DNA from: Pelosinus sp. UFO1
GTDB taxonomy: Bacteria > Bacillota > Negativicutes > DSM-13327
Reading direction: 5' to 3'
Assembly: GCF_000725345.1 (NCBI RefSeq)
Contig: NZ_CP008852.1
Span: 3,588,001 to 3,652,000 of the forward strand
Length of the DNA stretch: 64,000 bases
The notes under the pieces were generated by a model that was not told the origin of the DNA, did not search any database, and saw only the letters and a program-made list of their open reading frames with translations. Each line of letters begins with the position of its first letter. Positions within the stretch are counted from its first letter, which is position 1. The position numbers and the translations under genes were made by a program. Positions 59,020 through 64,000 of the stretch are shown here, piece by piece.

Positions 59020-60495
59020 TTATAAAATTGTTTTTTGAATATCTTCGGAAGAAGGCACTGTTGTTAAGATCGTTGCATGAAAGCCTATAGTAAAGGTAGT
59101 ACCTTTCCCCAATTCACTTTCTACTATAATGGTTGCTGCATGACGCTGCACAATTCGATAACACACAGCTAATCCTAAGCCAGTGCCATTATCTTTCGTG
59201 GTAAAAAAGGGCGTACCAAGCTTTTCCTTATCTTCTAAAGGAATCCCAATTCCATGATCTTTTATGGCTAACAGTACTCTTTGTTCATCTTTTTCTGTGG
59301 TAATATGGATGAGACCACCTGTAGGCATAGCATCTATAGCATTTCGTATCATGTTTAAAATAAGTTGACGGATGCTATTCTGATCCATGAATATAGTAGG
59401 AATATCACCTAAGGACATTTCAATGTCACAATTATTGCGTAACGCATCGGCTTGCAGTAAGGGATGAATGTCCCGAATAAGATCATTTAAATTACCGTCG
59501 GTAAAGTTCATCACCTTGTTTTTAGCTAATGATAAGAATTCTGTAATAATGCTGTTGGCACGGTCTAATTCATCGATCATAAGAGAAATTTTTTCTTTGT
59601 GGCTAGTGAATTCTTGTTTAGCATTCATAAGTTGTAGCAACCCTCTTACCGTTGTCATGGGATTTCGTACCTCATGAGCAATGCCAGCTGCCATTTCACC
59701 AATGATATTCAATCTGTCCAGGCGGGTCATCTTTTCCGTTTGTTCACTAATATATTTAAGAATAGGGGTAAATTCAGTGATCTCACTATTAAAATCATAG
59801 GTTTGTCCGTCAAGTATTCTTTCAGCAAATAATTGAAGGTCTTTTTTTAATTGCACAAATAACTCGCGAAATACAATGATGCATATCAATAACATAGAAA
59901 AGACAGCTAAAAGGGTATTTACCATGCGCTTCCTAATGCCTGCATAAACGGCATCCTGGTTTATAGAGGCGAAAGCATGACCGATAATAAGGCCATTCTC
60001 TATAATGGGTCTAACGTAGATGACCTCATTTGCGCCATGCCACAAAATGGAGTTTTTCCTTTCAATTAACTGTTCTGTATTGACTTCACAATTTGGTTTA
60101 AACCTGCTGGGATCAACGCCAACCAGTAATGAGATATCAGCATTTGCACCAAGCGCGACAATACTTTCCTGCTGACTGGAATAATAACCAAATTTAATGA
60201 TATCTGTCGGCACGAGTATGTCATTTACAATGGGTTGGAGTTCTTGATTGATAGACAGAATTTGCCCCCGAAGACATTTATTGGCTGCGCCATGTCGATC
60301 AGCAATGTCAAGAAAAGAGCCAGGCGGCTTTTTTTTTACAAGAAAATCGGTAATAGACATGAGCCAATGGATATTCTTAGCATTTTCTTCTTGTAATAAC
60401 AGCCACTGGTTATGGGCAGTAACAGTAATCAGTAGTAATAGAACAACACCAATGATCTTAAAATTTAATTTTGTTGTTAAATTAAAATTTTTCAC
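59020..60495 (-). CDS. Membrane sensor histidine kinase heading the tct operon
   Basis: A 491-residue kinase. Two membrane helices (about 12-30 and 192-212) enclose an extracytoplasmic sensing domain of about 160 residues. The cytoplasmic part has the H-box HEVRNPMTTVRGLL, N-box MIRNAIDAMP, G1 DHGIGIP and G2 GTGLGLAVCYRI. The H-box type (HEVRNPMT) is that of Kin/NtrB-like kinases of sporeformers. It presumably senses the carboxylate or a binding protein. No response regulator gene is adjacent. The start is GTG, 8 nt from GAGGAGG. Confidence 0.88.
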   Translation of the reverse strand: MKNFNLTTKLNFKIIGVVLLLLITVTAHNQWLLLQEENAKNIHWLMSITDFLVKKKPPGSFLDIADRHGAANKCLRGQILSINQELQPIVNDILVPTDIIKFGYYSSQQESIVALGANADISLLVGVDPSRFKPNCEVNTEQLIERKNSILWHGANEVIYVRPIIENGLIIGHAFASINQDAVYAGIRKRMVNTLLAVFSMLLICIIVFRELFVQLKKDLQLFAERILDGQTYDFNSEITEFTPILKYISEQTEKMTRLDRLNIIGEMAAGIAHEVRNPMTTVRGLLQLMNAKQEFTSHKEKISLMIDELDRANSIITEFLSLAKNKVMNFTDGNLNDLIRDIHPLLQADALRNNCDIEMSLGDIPTIFMDQNSIRQLILNMIRNAIDAMPTGGLIHITTEKDEQRVLLAIKDHGIGIPLEDKEKLGTPFFTTKDNGTGLGLAVCYRIVQRHAATIIVESELGKGTTFTIGFHATILTTVPSSEDIQKTIL

Positions 60496-60859
60496 TGTTT
60501 CTACCTCCTCGTAGTAGTTTTACAACTATAATTTATTGTAAAATCATGTTATAATCATTTCCACGTTTTTCTAAAAATGTACAATATTTCTTATCCCTTA
60601 TTTTTACTTCGCCAATAAATGGCAAAAATCCTTTCCGGCATCAGGTATATTAACATTGACAATAAATAAGAAGAAAAAGCCTCAACTTTTACATCAAGGC
60701 ATATCTCTATTTCAAAAACTCAAGGGGATGGTTCTCTTACGATATTCTTTCTCCTATCCATTTCAAATACCTCATAAAATAAAAATACTATTTGTTAAAA
60801 TCAACAAATAGTATTTATGAGATATAGCCCGATTCTAGCATTTTGAATATTTTCAGTTT
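60496..60859. other. Upstream region of the kinase-tct operon
   Basis: About 360 bp holding the operon promoter, a short family C trace CAAGGGGATGGTTCTCTTAC (60721-60740) and the terminator of the convergent-side gene. No sigma-54 type promoter or clear operator was found. Confidence 0.4.
60783..60826 (-). terminator. Terminator of the secreted-protein gene at 60860
   Basis: AAATACTATTTGTT pairs perfectly with AACAAATAGTATTT; the minus strand continues TTATTTTATGAG. Confidence 0.7.
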
Positions 60860-61807
60860 TTACAACGAAGTCATAGCAACATCTTTTTCACTTTTTTTAG
60901 GAGTTGCCTTCCCTGCCGGTTTGAATTCTAATGCATTGTCTCGCACATCTTGAGGAATCTCTATAGGATCTACTTGATTATATTTTGAATACGTTATCTG
61001 CATATTCAATGTCGATTTTGTTAAAAAATCTTCGATTTTAGTCCTGTCCTTTGGATTACCTATGTCCAAAAACAATCCTGCCCCTTTTCGAATCGGTTCT
61101 GTCAAATCAATCTCTATTTCTTTTACCATCTTAGTCGCTTTATCAACTTTAACATTATATTTTATATCGCCAGCAGCTAACAACCCAAGTCGTCCTACCG
61201 CAGCCGCACTCAACATGTCCTTATCCTGCACATTATTTAGTTTGACAGCTGAACCTATAGCATCACTTATTTGCATACTATCCAAAGTTATTTCCATATA
61301 TTTATAGGATGGTGTTTCCTTTTTCAGCTTCACCGATTTCATTAACTGCAACATATTCATTCGAGCAGAGACCTTTTCATCCGCTGAAAGTTCTTTGTTC
61401 AAAGAAAGACCGATCGGCACAATCTGTTTGATCCATTTTTCGTTACTTAACGAATAAAGCACTAGATTGCCTTGGTTTTGTTCTATATACTGCTTTAGCA
61501 TCACTGTATTTTCTGTATTCTTTACATCACGATAGCAAATGTTTATATCTTGTTTGTAGCTCAGCGGTTTTTCCTGAACTTCCCCATCGATTGCAACTTT
61601 CACTTCTCCCATCGGGGTTTCAGCATTGATCGCCATGTCATAATGCAAGTTGTTTACATCCATCATATTTTTATATACATCGTTCAAATACGCCTTTTCC
61701 GGTGGCAGCTTTTCATCGGCAAAAGCAAACGAACTACTCATCGCCACAAACAACAATCCCCATACTAAAGTAACTCCCCAATTGATCTTTCGCAAAAATC
61801 CCATCAT
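60860..61807 (-). CDS. Secreted protein of unknown function (lipoprotein-carrier-like beta fold)
   Basis: A 315-residue protein with a signal peptide (WGVTLVWGLLFVAMSSSFAFA, cleaved near residue 30). The mature part has alternating strands and polar turns (LHYDMAINAETPMGEVKVAI, YSKYNQVDPIEIPQDVRD) recalling LolA/LppX or DUF6612 folds that bind lipids. It ends in a lysine-rich tail with no anchor. RBS GGGAG; two ATGs in tandem. Monocistronic. The family is suggested only by pattern. Confidence 0.65.
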   Translation of the reverse strand: MMGFLRKINWGVTLVWGLLFVAMSSSFAFADEKLPPEKAYLNDVYKNMMDVNNLHYDMAINAETPMGEVKVAIDGEVQEKPLSYKQDINICYRDVKNTENTVMLKQYIEQNQGNLVLYSLSNEKWIKQIVPIGLSLNKELSADEKVSARMNMLQLMKSVKLKKETPSYKYMEITLDSMQISDAIGSAVKLNNVQDKDMLSAAAVGRLGLLAAGDIKYNVKVDKATKMVKEIEIDLTEPIRKGAGLFLDIGNPKDRTKIEDFLTKSTLNMQITYSKYNQVDPIEIPQDVRDNALEFKPAGKATPKKSEKDVAMTSL

Positions 61808-61865
61808 CTAAATCAATCTCCCTTTTATAAATTCCGTGCATCCATGCATTTCCAGTATATATCTA

Positions 61866-62222
61866 TCATTTAAACATCATTTTTTCACCCTCATCAACTT
61901 TAAAAAGCCCAAGTCGCTCCACCTTGCAGATCCTCGTTGCAAAACTTTCATACCACAAGTCCAGACCAAGTTTTTGAGCTATTTTGTGCCGAGCATCATT
62001 CTTCCAGTTTTCAATAGCTTCTAATGATTCCCAATATGATACAGTTATACCTACGTCAGCAGCATCTCTGACACTTTCCGCCCCTAAAAAACCAGGCTGA
62101 CTAAATCCCCGTTCAACCATTTCATTAGCCATTTTATCGTACCCATTATCACCTTCAGTTCTTACCGAAGTAAATATTACCGCATAATAAGGCGGCTGAG
62201 GGGTTTTAGCTATTGCACTCAT
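61866..62222 (-). CDS. Antibiotic biosynthesis monooxygenase (ABM) domain protein
   Basis: A 118-residue dimeric ferredoxin-like fold protein of the YqjZ type. YYAVIFTSVRTEGDNGYDKM opens the first strand, the middle has QPGFLGAESVRDAADVGITV and the last part SYWESLEAIENWKNDARHKI, which is diagnostic (YW..L.ai..Wk.d..H). Members act as cofactor-free monooxygenases or haem-degrading enzymes, or have unknown roles. RBS CAGGAG. Single gene. Confidence 0.88.
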   Translation of the reverse strand: MSAIAKTPQPPYYAVIFTSVRTEGDNGYDKMANEMVERGFSQPGFLGAESVRDAADVGITVSYWESLEAIENWKNDARHKIAQKLGLDLWYESFATRICKVERLGLFKVDEGEKMMFK

Positions 62223-62265
62223 AGAATCGCTCCTGTCATTGTAATATTTTCAGTCTGTCTAGAAA

Positions 62266-62440
62266 CTCAAGAGGACGGTTCTTTCGAGTCACTCCCCTCT
62301 TTTTGTTTCATGTCATAATATACGTTCATAGACTTATCTTTGAAAAACCACTATTCCATATTTCTACTCTATTTACCATTAAAATACAAAACTCCTGCAA
62401 GGCTGGGCTGCTTTGCAGGAGTTCGTCGTATATATTTTTT
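62266..62440 (+). repeat. Family C element truncating a TPR gene
   Basis: Opening GGACGGTTCTTTCGAGTCAC, hairpin AACTCCTGCAAGGC / GCTTTGCAGGAGTT (62390-62424), and tail GTATATATTTTTTTGG, where the TPR frame begins at once. Confidence 0.75.
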
Positions 62441-62627
62441 TGGCAAAATAATTGTTGCCAATCCCAAGCAAGAAAGCGCATATTATCTTAAAGCAAAAGC
62501 ATTAATGGACCTTAAACGCACCCAAGAAGCCATTGCTGCTTTTCGCCAATACATCCAAATCGGAACAGACATAGAACGGATTAATGATGCTAAAGCCCAG
62601 CTCCTCAAACTTGGCGTCGAGCCTTGA
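62440..62627 (+). pseudogene. Tetratricopeptide-repeat protein, C-terminal fragment
   Basis: About 60 codons encode VANPKQESAYYLKAKALMDL, then KRTQEAIAAFRQYIQIGTDI and AKAQLLKLGVEP, a single TPR unit (YYLKAKALxxLxRxxEAIAAFxxY) plus capping helix. There is no start codon; the frame emerges from the tail of a family C repeat. It keeps its terminator, so the 5' part of the gene was lost when the repeat arrived. Confidence 0.75.
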
Positions 62628-62713
62628 TTATCAAAGCGGAACACACGGACAGGAACTCGTTTTCAAGAAATACATACATCTCCAATAAAAAGATATATAC
62701 CCAATTCTAAAAA

Positions 62714-62754
62714 TAAAAATCTCCGTAGGCATTATGTCTACGGAGTCTTATTTA
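62714..62754 (+). terminator. Terminator of the truncated TPR gene
   Basis: AATCTCCGTAG pairs with CTACGGAGTCTT and is followed by ATTT. Confidence 0.65.
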
Positions 62755-62990
62755 GGGACAAGAGGACAGGTTCTCTGTCCCACTAGATCCTATCAATCAC
62801 ACTTTTAGATATTCCTGTTATCCTTGTTAATTGCCTTATTGTAACACCTTACATGTCTTTCATTTTTCTTATCACACCATCTCGTTGTTCTCTTTGAAGT
62901 CTTTGCAATCCACTAATTGTAGCAATTCCCAATTCTTTCAAAGAATCCAAACCTGCATCACTTATTACAAGTAATACAGGATTTTACGCT
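62754..62990 (-). pseudogene. Family B REP-associated transposase remnant (longest copy)
   Basis: The minus strand encodes SDAGLDSLKELGIATISGLQ, RLQREQRDGVIRKMKDM, a stop, then the HTH GVTIRQLTRITGISKSVIDR and a final WDREPVP. It is the C-terminus of a second REP-associated Y1 transposase type and explains the short family B repeats elsewhere in the window, all of which are its 3' end. Confidence 0.65.
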
Positions 62991-63162
62991 ATTTTCCTCA
63001 GATTATCGCAAGCAAAAATGTTGTTTTATGGACATACCACGATACTTAACAAAACTCAAACATGAAAACTGTGCGCCAAATGAAACAAGAGTAAGACTAA
63101 TTAAATTAAGTAATTATTCCTCCCACGGATTAAAGACTAGTCAGATCCACATTGCTGACTAC

Positions 63163-63486
63163 TTAACTCATGTGTTGTTCTCCCCATTGAAACATGAGTT
63201 CCAATATTGGGATTAGTGTTTTTCCTTCCTCAGTCAGCCAATATTCAACTTTGGGAGGAATTTGATTGTATTGTTCTCTATGAATTATTTTGTTGTTTTC
63301 CAATTCTTTTAGTTGGTGGCTTAATGTTTTATGTGCAATCGGTTGTAATGTATCTTTCAATTTATTATATCGTATTACCTTAGCTTCATATATTTCCCAT
63401 AATATAATCCATTTCCATTTCCCTTCAAGAATAGACATTGTATGGTACATTGGGCACTTTTCGTATTTCTGGTTAAATTTTTCCAC
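63163..63486 (-). CDS. HxlR-family transcriptional regulator
   Basis: A 107-residue winged-helix protein with the HxlR pattern: CPMYHTMSILEGKWKWIILW, RYNKLKDTLQPIAHKTLSHQ, and LTEEGKTLIPIL. An N-terminal Cys near residue 11 is the usual redox-sensing position in this family (HypR, YodB, CatR). It starts at GTG behind AAGGAG. The divergent gene encodes a flavodoxin-like reductase, a typical HxlR target, with a palindrome between them. Confidence 0.9.
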   Translation of the reverse strand: MEKFNQKYEKCPMYHTMSILEGKWKWIILWEIYEAKVIRYNKLKDTLQPIAHKTLSHQLKELENNKIIHREQYNQIPPKVEYWLTEEGKTLIPILELMFQWGEQHMS

Positions 63487-63523
63487 GACATACTCCTTTT
63501 ACTCACCTTTGGGTTAGTATATA

Positions 63524-63533
63524 ACAAATTTGT
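63524..63533. promoter_or_regulatory. Palindrome in the hxlR-flavodoxin intergenic region
   Basis: ACAAATTTGT, a perfect 10-bp palindrome flanked by imperfect GTAT/ATAC arms (GTATATAACAAATTTGTG then CATAC). It is a candidate HxlR operator between the divergent starts. Confidence 0.55.
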
Positions 63534-63613
63534 GCATACTTACCCTATTTCCCATAATGATATATAATGCAGTACATAAAGTCAATTTCAAATATATTAA
63601 CGGAGGGGTATGT

Positions 63614-64000
63614 ATGAAAATTTTAGCAATTAACGGCAGTCCACGAGAAAACTGGAATACTGCAACCTTACTGAATAAAGCACTGGAGGGAGCAGCCTCA
63701 CAAGGCGCTGAAACCGAACTTATTCATCTTTATGATCTTAACTATAAAGGGTGTATTAGTTGTTTTGCCTGTAAACTAAAAGACGGAAAAAGTTACGGAA
63801 AATGCGCTTTTAAAGACGGCCTTACTCCTGTTCTGGAAAAAATTGAAAACGCTGATGCTATTATCCTGGGATCGCCTATTTACTTTGGTAATGTTACTGG
63901 TGCGATGAGATCGTTCATAGAACGGATGGCATTTCCATACGTAGTCTATGATGCAAACTATTCATCTCTTTTTAAGAAAAAGATACCGCTAGGTTTTATT
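63614..64000 (+). CDS. Flavodoxin-family NAD(P)H-dependent oxidoreductase (partial)
   Basis: The 5' 129 codons of an iron-sulfur flavoprotein/FMN reductase family gene, cut by the window end. It opens MKILAINGSPRENWNTATLL, the FMN phosphate-binding loop, has CISCFACKLKDGKSYGKCAF with several cysteines, and ADAIILGSPIYFGNVTGAMR, the second flavin loop. Such proteins reduce quinones, azo dyes or other electrophiles. RBS GGAGGGG. It is divergent from the HxlR regulator and probably induced by electrophilic or oxidative stress. Confidence 0.88.
   Translation, partial: MKILAINGSPRENWNTATLLNKALEGAASQGAETELIHLYDLNYKGCISCFACKLKDGKSYGKCAFKDGLTPVLEKIENADAIILGSPIYFGNVTGAMRSFIERMAFPYVVYDANYSSLFKKKIPLGFI

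Noticed and set aside
63028-63216. Plus-strand frame overlapping the HxlR gene
   Set aside because: No ribosome binding site, and it overlaps a well-supported regulator on the other strand.
1-64000. CRISPR array
   Set aside because: The many repeats are dispersed by kilobases, not regularly spaced with spacers.

Overview
The window looks like chromosomal DNA of a low-GC, spore-forming, Gram-negative-type Firmicute (Negativicutes; Sporomusaceae such as Pelosinus or Sporomusa would fit). This is inferred from strong AGGAGG-type ribosome binding sites, a Spo0E-family phosphatase, a CdaS-like diadenylate cyclase, a SigV/RsiV pair, and, against these Firmicute traits, an outer-membrane secretin and TctABC transporters. 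No rRNA, tRNA, CRISPR array, phage block or intact transposase gene was found.

Layout. 0.1-9 kb: a radical SAM gene behind a ykkC-family riboswitch, a DnaA-box cluster, spo0E-like and mini-membrane genes, then small enzymes (DinB-like, thioredoxin-like, VOC, CCG-type Fe-S protein, radical SAM, SDR) among gene fragments. 9-16 kb: secretin, CPBP protease, a small Cas2-like-fold candidate, two tandem class-3 lipases (one without the catalytic serine) and an arylsulfotransferase-like protein. 16.6-23 kb: overlapping PfkB kinase and glycosyltransferase genes and a heterodimeric ABC exporter. 23-25 kb: a MarR regulator with paired operators flanking a small redox operon (zinc-ribbon protein, DUF1858, double BFD-type [2Fe-2S] protein). 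25.8-39 kb: diadenylate cyclase, thioesterase, DJ-1/PfpI, PNPOx-like, acetyltransferase, MFS, sigV-rsiV, oleate hydratase and ABC1/UbiB kinase.

39.6-48.2 kb is a sugar or cyclitol uptake and oxidation locus: LacI regulator, RbsBAC-type ABC transporter, TIM-barrel isomerase, two Gfo/Idh/MocA dehydrogenases and a GlcG/UPF0303-type protein. Matching palindromes lie upstream of the regulator and of the binding-protein gene. 49-54.5 kb holds a YfcC carrier with a sigma-54-like promoter, a LysR-MFS pair and lrgAB. 54.9-60.5 kb is a tct operon led by a histidine kinase, with two TctC genes. The end has a secreted protein, an ABM-domain protein, and a divergent hxlR/flavodoxin pair cut by the window edge.

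The dominant non-genic feature is a dense population of interspersed repeats. Two kinds translate to C-terminal, helix-turn-helix-like ends of REP-associated Y1 transposases. A third is a roughly 190-bp element ending in a conserved hairpin whose stem shows compensatory change. A fourth is a MITE-like element of about 140 bp. They sit next to many gene stubs (DUF362, DUF255, GNAT, amidohydrolase, TPR, XRE), which suggests repeat-driven gene loss.
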